The notes under the pieces: model-generated | What the model was told of the DNA's origin: nothing | Databases searched by the model: none | Seen by the model: the letters and a program-made list of their open reading frames with translations, nothing else | From: Acidobacteriota bacterium | GTDB taxonomy: Bacteria > Acidobacteriota > Blastocatellia > RBC074 | Assembly: GCA_018269055.1 (NCBI GenBank) | Contig: JAFDVI010000031.1 | Coordinates: 150,050 to 199,296, forward strand | Direction of reading: 5' to 3' | DNA: 49,247 nucleotides | In this document: piece after piece, positions 17,784 to 26,675 of the stretch | Numbering within the stretch: position 1 is the first letter of the stretch | Layout of the letters: every line of letters begins with the position of its first letter | Position numbers and translations under genes: made by a program

Positions 17784-18095
17784 ATGATGAGCGTTTCACT
17801 TTCAACCGATTTAAGCGACTTGAATGCCATTCCCTACTTTCTTTGGGATGAGCCGATGACGGTGGCTGAATTCAGGCGACGTTTAACCACTGCTTCGCCT
17901 GCGGAACAAACCCGGTATCTGGCCAAACTGCTTCGCGAGGCGCGGGATACGGATGTTTGGAAATTCGTGTCTCCGGCGGAAGTATGGCAGCGATGGCCGT
18001 CAATTGCCGCGCAAGTGGGCCGTCGCCGCGCTTTCTGGGAATTTTTATTCGACCATTGGCAAAGGGAGGGTCTGATTGGCCAGTCACAGACTTAG
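17784..18095 (+). CDS. Small partner (putative antitoxin) of an AbiEii-like nucleotidyltransferase
   Basis: 103 residues, no membrane segment. Recognisable blocks are PYFLWDEPMTV, YLAKLLREARDTDVWKF and GRRRAFWEFLFDHWQREGLI. I recall similar short proteins encoded upstream of AbiEii/AbiGii-type nucleotidyltransferases, but cannot name the family. AAGGA at 17776-17780 serves ATG 17784 or, with better spacing, ATG 17787. A TAGAAT hexamer at 17746-17751 is a weak -10 candidate. The 3' end overlaps the toxin-like gene by 20 nt, so translation is probably coupled. The antitoxin role is inferred from position. Confidence 0.7.
   Translation: MMSVSLSTDLSDLNAIPYFLWDEPMTVAEFRRRLTTASPAEQTRYLAKLLREARDTDVWKFVSPAEVWQRWPSIAAQVGRRRAFWEFLFDHWQREGLIGQSQT
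18065..18070 (+). promoter_or_regulatory. Ribosome-binding site for a TTG start
   Basis: GGGAGG, 5 nt before TTG 18076. This supports the non-ATG start of the nucleotidyltransferase gene inside the end of the preceding gene. Confidence 0.6.
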
Positions 18096-18717
18096 CGCCT
18101 TACAACTGGATTTTCTGCGCGCTTTCTTTGCTCGGGAATCGCGCTTCTTTCTGACAGGGGGTGCCGCACTGGTGGGATTCCATCTCGGCCACCGCGAAAC
18201 GTACGACTTGGACTTGTTCACGTTGGAGGATGCGCTGGATGCTGGCGCGGCCCTAGCGGCAGAGATCGCGCGGCAGTGGGATGCATCGCTTGAATCCATT
18301 CAGACTTACCCTGATTTTCGCCGTTTGCTGCTGCGCCGCAATGATGAAGCCATTGTTCTTGATCTGGTGCGCGAGCGTGTCGCTCAGATTACGCCCGAAA
18401 AACCAATCGTAAATGGCGTTCGCGTAGATTCGCCTGAAGAAATTCTGGCAAACAAACTCTGCACGCTGCTGTCGCGTTCGGAGGTGCGTGATTTGGTGTA
18501 TGTGCGGGCGCTCGAAATGGCCGGTTATCGAATCGAAAATGCGCTATCGGCAGCCGCGACAAAAGACACTGGTTTGACGGCAGCGCAATTGAGTTGGATT
18601 CTCAGTCAAATCGAACTGGGCGACGATTTGATTCCACCAGGCGGCGTATCAATCGAAGAGTTGCGACAGTATCTCGATGATTTAATTGCCCGCCTGACCC
18701 GACTTGCGTTCCCGTAA
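18076..18717 (+). CDS. AbiEii/AbiGii-type nucleotidyltransferase (putative toxin)
   Basis: 213 residues from TTG 18076, with GGGAGG just upstream. The polymerase-beta-like nucleotidyltransferase core is visible: FFLTGGAALVGFHLGHR (about 22-38), then TYDLDLF with the metal-binding D-x-D (about 41-44). The C-terminal half has SPEEILANKLCTLLSRSEVRDLVYV, typical of the DUF1814/AbiEii fold. Relatives act in type IV-like toxin/antitoxin or abortive-infection systems by nucleotidylating RNA or protein targets; a sugar-nucleotide role is less likely. It sits between a repeat array and the polysaccharide locus. Confidence 0.82.
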   Translation: MASHRLSALQLDFLRAFFARESRFFLTGGAALVGFHLGHRETYDLDLFTLEDALDAGAALAAEIARQWDASLESIQTYPDFRRLLLRRNDEAIVLDLVRERVAQITPEKPIVNGVRVDSPEEILANKLCTLLSRSEVRDLVYVRALEMAGYRIENALSAAATKDTGLTAAQLSWILSQIELGDDLIPPGGVSIEELRQYLDDLIARLTRLAFP

Positions 18718-18752
18718 TTGCCGAAAGCAAAGTCCAAAGATTAAAAAAATGG

Positions 18753-18780
18753 TTTACAGCTAAAGGGCGGTATGTATAAT
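18753..18780 (+). promoter_or_regulatory. Near-consensus sigma-70 promoter of the polysaccharide locus
   Basis: TTTACA at 18753-18758, a 16-nt spacer, and a perfect TATAAT at 18775-18780. The predicted start of transcription is near 18787, about 266 nt before the wzm start codon. It is the best promoter seen in the window and faces the 27-kb glycan locus. Confidence 0.75.
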
Positions 18781-19052
18781 CGCGCTTCGCTTCCGGTAAG
18801 TTTTGAAAGAGTCCACTAGCCCCGAGCAAGTCTGATTCTGAAGTCTTCCCACAAAGAGTCGAACCTTCCACCCCCATCCGACGATCCCGTCGGTGCAAAT
18901 TACAAGAAATGTCGAGTTTGCTATCCTCTGCAGAAAATTCCCTAGCAGTATTGGTCTATTGAAATTCTATGGTGCTGCCTCGGCATGAGGTTTCCTGTGA
19001 AGGTTTTCCCGGTGGGGCGCAGTGTGCCTGACCGCCGGAAGCCCAATGAATC
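18781..19052 (+). other. Untranslated leader upstream of wzm
   Basis: Between the promoter and the first gene of the locus. It contains a small hairpin, CCGACGATCCCGTCGG (about 18878-18893), but no recognisable riboswitch and no open frame with support. A leader of this length may hold antitermination or other RNA control; nothing specific can be named. Confidence 0.4.
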
Positions 19053-19934
19053 ATGCAATCATCTGAAACAATCAACTCTGTAAACGCGAATTCCGATCAC
19101 GACGACGCTCACGACAAGTTGCCGTTTTATCGCATCCAGCCTTCGCGTGGCTGGGTGGCGCTACGTTTGCGTGAACTGTGGGAATATCGCGAATTGTTGT
19201 ATTTCCTGACCTGGCGCGACATCAAAGTCCGGTACAAACAAACGGCGCTGGGCGTGGCGTGGGCGATCATCCAGCCTCTGTTTACGATGCTGGTGTTCAC
19301 CTTTATTCGCGGACTGGCCAAGATTCCTTCGGACGGCATTCCCTACCCGGTATTTTGCTATGCGGCGCTGGTTCCGTGGACGTTTTTCGCTAACGGGCTG
19401 ACCAATTCGTCGAACAGTTTGATCGGCAGCTCCAATCTGCTCAGCAAAGTGTACTTCCCTCGGTTGACGATTCCATTGGCAACGGTTCTGTCCGGTGTTG
19501 TGGATTTAGTGCTGGCTTTCGTGTTGTTGCTGGTCATGATGCTGTATTACGGCGTGGCAATCACCTGGCAAATTCTATGGCTGCCGCTATTTCTGTTGCT
19601 GGCGCTGATCACTTCGCTGGGAATCGGTTTGTGGCTGTCGGCGCTGAACGTGCAATACCGCGATGTGAAATACGTCGTTCCGTTCATTGCGCAGTTCTGG
19701 ATGCTGGCGACGCCGATTGCGTATCCCAGCAGTTTGCTGAGAGAACCCTGGCGGACGATTTATGGATTGAACCCGATGGCTGGTGTTGTCGAAGGCTTCC
19801 GCTGGGCGCTGTTAGGATCGAAAATCACGGTCGGTCCATTGTTGATGGTTTCGGCGCTGATGGCCGTACTGATTTTGGTTGGCGGCGCATTTTACTTCCG
19901 GCGAATGGAAAAAACCTTTGCTGATATTGTTTGA
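19053..19934 (+). CDS. wzm: ABC-2 type polysaccharide export permease
   Basis: 293 residues with six membrane segments. The cytoplasmic head LRELWEYRELLYFLTWRDIKVRYKQTALGVAWAIIQPL is diagnostic of Wzm/TagG/RfbA-type permeases, followed by LLSKVYFPR and a late YPSSLL segment. It forms the inner-membrane channel that exports undecaprenyl-linked glycan together with the Wzt ATPase, which here is encoded about 8.5 kb downstream (28478) instead of next door. It is the first gene after the strong promoter. ATG 19053 is the most upstream start that leaves the family N-terminus intact. Confidence 0.93.
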   Translation: MQSSETINSVNANSDHDDAHDKLPFYRIQPSRGWVALRLRELWEYRELLYFLTWRDIKVRYKQTALGVAWAIIQPLFTMLVFTFIRGLAKIPSDGIPYPVFCYAALVPWTFFANGLTNSSNSLIGSSNLLSKVYFPRLTIPLATVLSGVVDLVLAFVLLLVMMLYYGVAITWQILWLPLFLLLALITSLGIGLWLSALNVQYRDVKYVVPFIAQFWMLATPIAYPSSLLREPWRTIYGLNPMAGVVEGFRWALLGSKITVGPLLMVSALMAVLILVGGAFYFRRMEKTFADIV

Positions 19935-19992
19935 TGGCTCTTTCACCCAAACGACCTCTGCAACCAATTTCACCAACTCCCCATGACTTCCG

Positions 19993-20796
19993 ATGACTCT
20001 CTTGACGCAACTCCCCGTGTTGCTGCGGCTGCGCCAATCCTTGAAACAACGGCCACAAATCGTTCGCGTGGTTCGGGCGATACGAGCAATTTGGTGGCTG
20101 GGGCCTTGGCGAAAGTTTTTTATCAAATACCATCAGCAGCGGAATCAAAATCCGGCGTTGATGCGCAATCCAAATACGATGTTTGCCGAACTGGACGCGA
20201 AAAAGGCGCTTGGCAATCTGCGGCAGGAAGGGTATGCGTCCGGTCTTCAAGTGCCGGAAGCCGCGGTAAAACAAATCGTGAATTTCTGTGGACAGCAAAA
20301 CGCTTGCGCCAATCCGCATCTGCATTGCCAAACGGTTCATGATATTGCGCACGACCCAAAGTTGCTGGCCGTCGTCAAAGATTATTTCGGCGTCGAACCG
20401 GTTTTGTACAGTTCCAATCTGTATTGGACTTGGCCGCCAAACAATGAGCAAGCGTTTCAACAGGCGCTGGCGCGGAAATCGAAGTTTCATTACGACGTGG
20501 GAGATTTCAGCACTCTGATTGTGTTCATTTACTTGACGGATGTTGATGAAAACGGCGGCCCTCACATCGTCATCCGAGGCACACATCGGCAGAAGAAGCC
20601 AAAGCAATTGTTATCGCGTTACCTGAATGACCGCGAAGCGGTTGCCGAATTCGGCGCGCAAATCATCACCATTACTGGCCGACGCGGCACAGGATTTTTT
20701 GAAGACCTGACCTGTTACCACAAACATTCAGTCGGTACGAAAGCCCGGTTGATGCTGACGATTTGTTATCTGCTGCAACGCAAACCACTAACGTAG
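19993..20796 (+). CDS. PhyH-family Fe(II)/2-oxoglutarate dioxygenase
   Basis: 267 residues. The iron-binding facial triad is visible as KFHYDVGD (H-x-D, about residues 173-175) and a distal His in YHKHSVG, followed by KARLML with the 2-oxoglutarate Arg. Between them, LTDVDENGGPHIVIRGTH matches the PhyH core (the usual form is ..ENGPL..vPGSH). It probably hydroxylates or otherwise oxidises a sugar, a lipid-linked intermediate or a decoration of the glycan; the substrate is unknown. It lies between wzm and neuB. No clear Shine-Dalgarno is present before ATG 19993. The TAG stop lies inside a REP doublet. Confidence 0.82.
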   Translation: MTLLTQLPVLLRLRQSLKQRPQIVRVVRAIRAIWWLGPWRKFFIKYHQQRNQNPALMRNPNTMFAELDAKKALGNLRQEGYASGLQVPEAAVKQIVNFCGQQNACANPHLHCQTVHDIAHDPKLLAVVKDYFGVEPVLYSSNLYWTWPPNNEQAFQQALARKSKFHYDVGDFSTLIVFIYLTDVDENGGPHIVIRGTHRQKKPKQLLSRYLNDREAVAEFGAQIITITGRRGTGFFEDLTCYHKHSVGTKARLMLTICYLLQRKPLT

Positions 20797-20925
20797 AGCG
20801 AACTGTCCAGTTCGCACCGCTTCTCTATAGATGTGTTTTGTGGAAACGTAGCAAGGTTCAGCGAATTGACCAGTTCCGTTAAATGCGCGTTTTCAGAAAG
20901 GAGCAAACTGGGCAGTTTGCTCTAC
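20793..20925. repeat. REP doublet, GTAG-foot family 2
   Basis: The left arm (20793-20815) is GTAG-A-GCGAACTG-TC-CAGTTCGC. The right arm (20903-20925) is GCAAACTG-GG-CAGTTTGC-T-CTAC. They are inverted copies with three differences over 23 bases. The left GTAG supplies the stop codon (20794-20796) of the dioxygenase gene. Confidence 0.82.
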
Positions 20926-20941
20926 ATTTAGGAAATTCGTT

Positions 20942-21973
20942 TTGCAAAATTGGTTTTCAGACAATAACCGGAACTGTTTGATAGTCGCTGAAGTGGCGCA
21001 AGCGCACGATGGCAGCCTGGGAACAGCCCATGCCTATATTGACGCCGCCGCGTCAGCCGGAGCCGACGCCGTCAAATTCCAAACCCATATTGCCGCCGCC
21101 GAAAGCACGCCGGGCGAACCGTGGCGCGTGAAATTCAGCCGTCAGGATGCAACCCGGTACGATTACTGGCGACGAATGGAATTCACCGAAGAGCAATGGT
21201 TCGGGTTGGCCGCGCATGCCGCCGAACGCGGCCTCGTCTTTTTATCTTCGGCCTTTTCCTTTGAAGCCGTAGAGTTGCTTGAACGAATTGGCGTGCCTGC
21301 GTGGAAAGTCGGCGCGGGCGAAACCTCGAACATTCCGTTGCTGGAAAAAATGGCCTCGACGGGCAAGCCTGTGATTCTGTCCAGCGGCATGTCCGGTTGG
21401 GAAGAATTGGACGCGGCGGTCAATTGCGTTCGCGGACATGGCGCGGCAGTGGCTGTATTGCAATGCACAACGGCGTACCCCTGCCCGCCGGAAAAGATTG
21501 GGTTTAACGTCATTGGCGAACTTCGCCAGCGATACAACTGCCCTGTCGGGCTGTCGGATCATTCGGGAACGATTTACGCCGGAATCGGCGCGGCGACGCT
21601 GGGAGCCAGCATCATCGAAGTTCACATCACCTTTTCCCGCCAGGGATTCGGCCCGGACGTTCCGGCTTCGCTGACGCCAAAAGGGTTGAAGCAGTTGGTC
21701 GCAGGTGTCCGCTTCATCGAATGCGCCTTGCGCAATCCAGTGGACAAACAGGCGATGGCCGAAAGCTTCGCCGAACTGCGACAAGTCTTCGGCAAAAGTG
21801 TCGTTGCCGCGCGCGATCTGCCCGCCGGACATCAATTGACCATCAGCGATCTGGCGTTCAAAAAGCCCGGCACGGGAATTCCCGCCGCGCGATACCGCGA
21901 AGTGCTCGGTCGCAAGCTCCACCGCGCTGTCGCCGCCGATACTTTGCTTTCCGAAGAGTTATTCATGTCGTAG
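20942..21973 (+). CDS. neuB: N-acetylneuraminate synthase family protein (nonulosonic acid synthase)
   Basis: 343 residues: a TIM-barrel NeuB domain and a C-terminal SAF (antifreeze-like) domain (about 285-343, GHQLTISDLAFKKPGTGIPA). It condenses PEP with an N-acyl-hexosamine to give a nonulosonic acid. The metal-binding histidines are kept in GLSDHSG and EVHITF. The usual NHNG motif reads AHDG, and EKHFT reads EVHIT, so this belongs to a divergent clade and the sugar made is uncertain (Neu5Ac, legionaminic or other). The start is TTG 20942 with AGGA at 20930-20933; no in-frame ATG exists upstream before the repeat. It sits with neuC and neuA. Confidence 0.88.
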   Translation: MQNWFSDNNRNCLIVAEVAQAHDGSLGTAHAYIDAAASAGADAVKFQTHIAAAESTPGEPWRVKFSRQDATRYDYWRRMEFTEEQWFGLAAHAAERGLVFLSSAFSFEAVELLERIGVPAWKVGAGETSNIPLLEKMASTGKPVILSSGMSGWEELDAAVNCVRGHGAAVAVLQCTTAYPCPPEKIGFNVIGELRQRYNCPVGLSDHSGTIYAGIGAATLGASIIEVHITFSRQGFGPDVPASLTPKGLKQLVAGVRFIECALRNPVDKQAMAESFAELRQVFGKSVVAARDLPAGHQLTISDLAFKKPGTGIPAARYREVLGRKLHRAVAADTLLSEELFMS

Positions 21974-22051
21974 TAGCGCAATCTGCCAAGATTGCGCCAT
22001 TTTTTTAATCGCCTTTTATCGCGTCAGCGCAACATCGGCAGGTTGCGCTAC
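21973..22051. repeat. REP doublet, GTAG-foot family 3
   Basis: The left arm (21973-21997) is GTAG followed by CGCAATCT-GCCA-AGATTGCG. The right arm (22027-22051) ends GTTGCGCTAC, an inverted copy with about four differences. It starts on the last base of the neuB stop codon and fills most of the neuB-neuC gap. Confidence 0.8.
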
Positions 22052-22058
22052 TTTTTCC

Positions 22059-22065
22059 GAGGAAG
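22059..22065 (+). promoter_or_regulatory. Ribosome-binding site for the TTG start of neuC
   Basis: GAGGAAG, 3-5 nt before TTG 22069. It supports the non-ATG start. Confidence 0.55.
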
Positions 22066-22068
22066 ATT

Positions 22069-23226
22069 TTGAGTAAACGAAAAGTTTGCGTGGTGTTGGT
22101 TGACCGCGCCAATTACGGCCGCATCAAGCCTGTGATGAAAGCCATTTCAGAGCGGCCTGAACTGGAATTGCAAATCGTCGCCGCAGGAACGATGGTGCTG
22201 GAACGATTTGATCAACCGGTCAATGTCGTTCGCCAGGATGGGTTTGACGTGAACGGCGAAATTTATCTGGAACTCGAAGGTTCGACTCCGGCAACGATGG
22301 CGAAATCCGTAGGCTTCGGCGTCGTCGAATTCGCCAGCGAATTCCAACGCTTGAAACCGGATGTCGTACTGCTAATCGGCGACCGATACGAAATGCTGGC
22401 GGCGGCAATTGCTGCGGCGTACATGAACATCTGCATCGCGCACATTCAGGGCGGCGAGGTCTCCGGTTCGATTGACGAAAGCGCGCGTCACGCCATCAGC
22501 AAATTCGCCCACTTTCATTTTCCCAGCACCGAGCGTTCCGCCGATTACCTGATCCGAATGGGCGAACGCCCGGACACGATTTTAGCTGTCGGCTGCCCTT
22601 CATCCGATATTGCCCGAACCTTTGACAAACAACTAACGCCGGATATCGTCAACATTGGCGGGGGCGGTTCGCCGATTGACGTGAACAATCCCTTCCTGTT
22701 GGTGTTGTTTCATCCGACAACGACGGAATTCGGCGGCGAACGCGCACAGATTGAAGCCTTACTGGAAGCCTTGCGGCGGTTGGCCATGCAAACCGTGTTG
22801 TTATGGCCGAACATTGACGCCGGTTCGGATCACATCAGCAAAGCGATTCGCAGTTTCCGCGTCAATCATCGCCCCGCGTGGTTGCGCAACCTGACCAACC
22901 TGTCGCCGGAAAATTACCTGAAGGTTCTGGCCAACGCGGCGTGCGCAATTGGCAATTCATCCAGCTTCGTGCGGGATGCGGGCTATTTCGGAACCCCGAT
23001 CGTGCTGGTCGGCAATCGCCAGGAAGGCCGCGAAACCGACAAGCACGTCACGCGCGTCGCGCCAATTGCCGATGAAGTATTTACCATCGCCAAAGCGCAG
23101 CTTGAGCACGGGCGATATGAACCCAGTAAGTTGTATGGTGACGGCTATGTTTCCGAACGCATTGCACAAGGCTTGTGCGAATTGAAGCCCTATATTCAAA
23201 AACGGCTGCACTACATCTATGGCTGA
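22069..23226 (+). CDS. neuC: Hydrolysing UDP-N-acetylglucosamine 2-epimerase
   Basis: 385 residues, GT-B-like epimerase fold. Signature blocks are LKPDVVLLIGDRYEMLAAA (about 101-119), HIQGGEVSGSIDESARHAISKFAHFHF (about 125-151) and, late, NSSSFVRDAGYFGTPIVLVGNRQEGRE (about 300-326). NeuC-type enzymes convert UDP-GlcNAc to ManNAc plus UDP; LegG-type relatives use a GDP-linked bacillosamine. The absence of Leg/Pse-type dehydratase and aminotransferase genes in this window favours a Neu5Ac-like route. The start is TTG 22069 with GAGGAAG upstream. It overlaps the next gene by 8 nt. Confidence 0.9.
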   Translation: MSKRKVCVVLVDRANYGRIKPVMKAISERPELELQIVAAGTMVLERFDQPVNVVRQDGFDVNGEIYLELEGSTPATMAKSVGFGVVEFASEFQRLKPDVVLLIGDRYEMLAAAIAAAYMNICIAHIQGGEVSGSIDESARHAISKFAHFHFPSTERSADYLIRMGERPDTILAVGCPSSDIARTFDKQLTPDIVNIGGGGSPIDVNNPFLLVLFHPTTTEFGGERAQIEALLEALRRLAMQTVLLWPNIDAGSDHISKAIRSFRVNHRPAWLRNLTNLSPENYLKVLANAACAIGNSSSFVRDAGYFGTPIVLVGNRQEGRETDKHVTRVAPIADEVFTIAKAQLEHGRYEPSKLYGDGYVSERIAQGLCELKPYIQKRLHYIYG

Positions 23227-24106
23227 TTCTGCGCCCAAACTTTCCATCGTCATTCGTTGCCGCAACGAAGCCAGCAGTTTGCGCAATGTATTGGCGGCGT
23301 TGCGCGCACAGCATAGTCATTTCGTCTGGGAAGTTGTGCTGGTGGATAACGAATCCGAAGACGACACGCGCAAGATTGCCGAAGAATTCGGTGCGCGTGT
23401 TGTGCCGATCAACCGCCGGGAATTCAGTTATGGCCGCGCGATCAATTTCGGCGTGGCCGCGGCACGCGGCGACCTCGTCATGCTGCTCAGCGCGCATGCG
23501 TTGCCGATTGGCTCTTACTTTTTGAATGCCGCAATTGCTCCGTTTGAAGATGCGCAAATCGCCGCCGCGCGCTGTTTGCTGGTCACCAGTTCGCGCCAAT
23601 TGCAAACGTGGTACCAACCGAAAGATATTCACTACGCATCCGCCGAAGAGCAGCGCAAAGCCGAATCCGGCACAGCCTGGGTGGGGGAATATCCGACCGG
23701 AGGTTGTTGCGTCATTCGCCGCTCCGTTTGGGAAGAAGTGAAATACGACGAACAACTGGAATCCAACGAAGACAAATTATGGGCATCGCACGTGTTGACC
23801 AAAGGCTGGAAAATCCGCTGCTGTTCCGAAGCCATTTGGATGTATACGCGTAAATATGGCCGTCGCGAACGCTTGATGCGCGAAACGCGGCAACAAGTGT
23901 CGCTCTATCGCATTACAGGCCGGACACCGCTCAGCATAGGGAAATATGCATGGTTGATGCTCAGAACCATCCTGGCCGCACCGCTGGTTGCGGTGCGTTA
24001 CATTTACGATAACTTCGCCTGGAATACCTCGCTGATCAGCGTTCCCTGGCGAGCCAAACGCAAGCCTCAGGCGGGCAGCTTTTCCGAATTTGATCAAAAA
24101 CGGTAG
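23219..24106 (+). CDS. Family 2 glycosyltransferase
   Basis: 295 residues, GT-A fold. LSIVIRCRNEASSLRNVL and VVLVDNESEDDT give the nucleotide-binding half. The usual DxD region reads LVMLLSAHALP, with a histidine where an aspartate is common. GYPTGGCCVIRRSVWEEV-type sequence (GEYPTGGCCVIRRS) and SNEDKLWASHVLTKGW match the catalytic ED motif region. The C-terminal ~70 residues include one hydrophobic segment (IGKYAWLMLRTILAAPLVAVRYIY). The ATG overlaps the neuC end by 8 nt, so it is translationally coupled. Its position between neuC and neuA makes it a candidate for early glycan assembly. Confidence 0.9.
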   Translation: MADSAPKLSIVIRCRNEASSLRNVLAALRAQHSHFVWEVVLVDNESEDDTRKIAEEFGARVVPINRREFSYGRAINFGVAAARGDLVMLLSAHALPIGSYFLNAAIAPFEDAQIAAARCLLVTSSRQLQTWYQPKDIHYASAEEQRKAESGTAWVGEYPTGGCCVIRRSVWEEVKYDEQLESNEDKLWASHVLTKGWKIRCCSEAIWMYTRKYGRRERLMRETRQQVSLYRITGRTPLSIGKYAWLMLRTILAAPLVAVRYIYDNFAWNTSLISVPWRAKRKPQAGSFSEFDQKR

Positions 24107-25875
24107 ATGACCAACACCGACAACATTTCCAAACCTGGCTGGCTGATGGCCGGATTGGCATTGGCAGCCTTTACCGTGTTCGGCAGCCCCTTTCTGCTGG
24201 ATTATCTGAACAGCGGCGACCAATTGCCCGCAACATTACAAATCGTAGACCCACAGCTTTTTCAAAACGATCCCATTGTTGCGGCAATGGCCAAATTGAA
24301 AAGTGGTTTTTATCTGGCGCTGGCTGCGGTCATGAAGCTCTTCCACATTCAGCCGCAGCAAACGGAAACCGTCGTCTACGCGTTATTCGTCGCATCGAAG
24401 CTACTGTTGATCGCAGGCGTTTTCATCCTCTGCCGGTCGTTGAAACACAGTTTCTGGTTGTTCGTAGTGTTTGCCGCGTGGTGCTGCCACCAAAAACCTT
24501 CGCTGTTAGGCAGCGTGACGCTGTTTATGCCGATCGTGACGCACAACGAAGTTGCGTTGGTGATGGGGTTGTTTGCGCTTGCCTGCTTGTTGTACGGACG
24601 CATGGTTTGGTTCTGGATGTTGGCGGGCGTGATGGTGCTGGTTCACGTCATCGTTGGGTTACAGTTTGTGCTGTGCGTGGTTCCGGTATTGCTGTGGCGA
24701 CGGAAATTCGAGAAGGAATTTTTGTTCGGAGCGACGGCATTTGTCTTGTGCTGCGCCGTGTATGTTCTGACGATGGCTCCGCCACCGATGAGCGCCGATG
24801 AATGGCAACTCTTTCTTTCCACCAACGGCAATACTGGTCACATTTCCCTGTTCCGGCACGGCTGGTTGGATTGGTTTGGATTTGCATCCGTATTCGGTCT
24901 GGCAATGATGGCTCGCAATCGGTTTTTGAAAGGCCAAAACGGATTCGATTTGTTGCAGCGCGCATCCGTTTGCGGATCGATCATCGGACTGGCGTTATCC
25001 CTGGCAGCGGTTTTGACCCACGCAATGAAACCAATGCTGTTTCAACCGATGCGAACCTTTTTCTGGGTGACGCTGTTTTGCTTTTTGCTGATTACTGCGG
25101 CGACGGTGGAAGCTTTCAAAAACGCTGCGCATCTGGCAGGCATTTTGTTGGCTTCGGTGCTAGTGCTGACAACCTTGAATTCCATCCTCGCACCGCTGTT
25201 TGCGCTCTTGGGGCTTGCCTATTTCGTCGCCGAACGGCTATTGGCGAAGCCTTTTGAGCGCGGCGGCTTCGGCTTTGCGTTGGTAATCTCAACCAAAGCG
25301 GCCTTGACCTTAAGCGCCACTGCCGTCTTCGCTGCCTGGATACTGGGAACGAAACAGCCAATTGGTTCCTTGCGTTCCCCGGTATTGTTGCTGCCGTGCG
25401 CAATTGGTTTGGCTGCGCTGTTTTTCCCGAAATTAAAGTCCAGGCAAACGCCGATGGCGATTGGTTTGATGCTTTACTGCCTGATTGCGGCTTCAATTTA
25501 TCGTTACGATTACAATCGGCGCTATCTGGACCACGACTGGCGCGCCGTACGGTTGTGGATTCAGGCAAACACGCAACCCGCTGACCGGTTCATCACGCCG
25601 CCGGATCAGATTGGATTTCGCGTGCTGGCGTTGCGAACAACAGTCAGCGAATCGCTGCCACGTGTCGTCTGGTCGGCGCCATACACTTTCCTGGAAAACA
25701 AACAGGCTGCCGAACGCGCCGCGAAGGGGTACACCAACAACGCAACCGACGCGGCTTATTTATTTGACTTGGCGCGCGAGTGGCAGTGCGGTTACGTGGT
25801 GGCGCGTGGCATTTACGTTGGGCGATGGACTCCGTTGTTTCGTTCCGGAGAGTTCAGCGTACTAAAGGTGACTGA

Positions 25876-25879
<4 letters not shown>
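24107..25879 (+). CDS. Polytopic membrane protein, DUF6798/GT-C-like
   Basis: 590 residues with about 12 hydrophobic segments and a soluble C-terminal tail of ~130 residues. The segment DWRAVRLWIQANTQPADRFITPP opens the tail; the same arrangement (W-RxAxxWxxxNTPxDAxFxxPP) occurs in DUF6798 proteins and in the exported part of GT-C glycosyltransferases. A role in lipid-linked sugar transfer or glycan handling is inferred only from location. It starts directly after the previous stop codon (24104-24106) and shares ATGA with neuA, so it is tightly coupled on both sides. Confidence 0.7.
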
Positions 25880-26650
<771 letters not shown>

Positions 26651-26675
26651 ATTCCTTTTCCTTGTAGTTGGTTTT

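Noticed and set aside
18764..18775. GGGCGGTATGTA resembles the ops/JUMPstart core used by RfaH
   Set aside because: It lies between the -35 and -10 of the promoter and would not be transcribed, and the match is partial.
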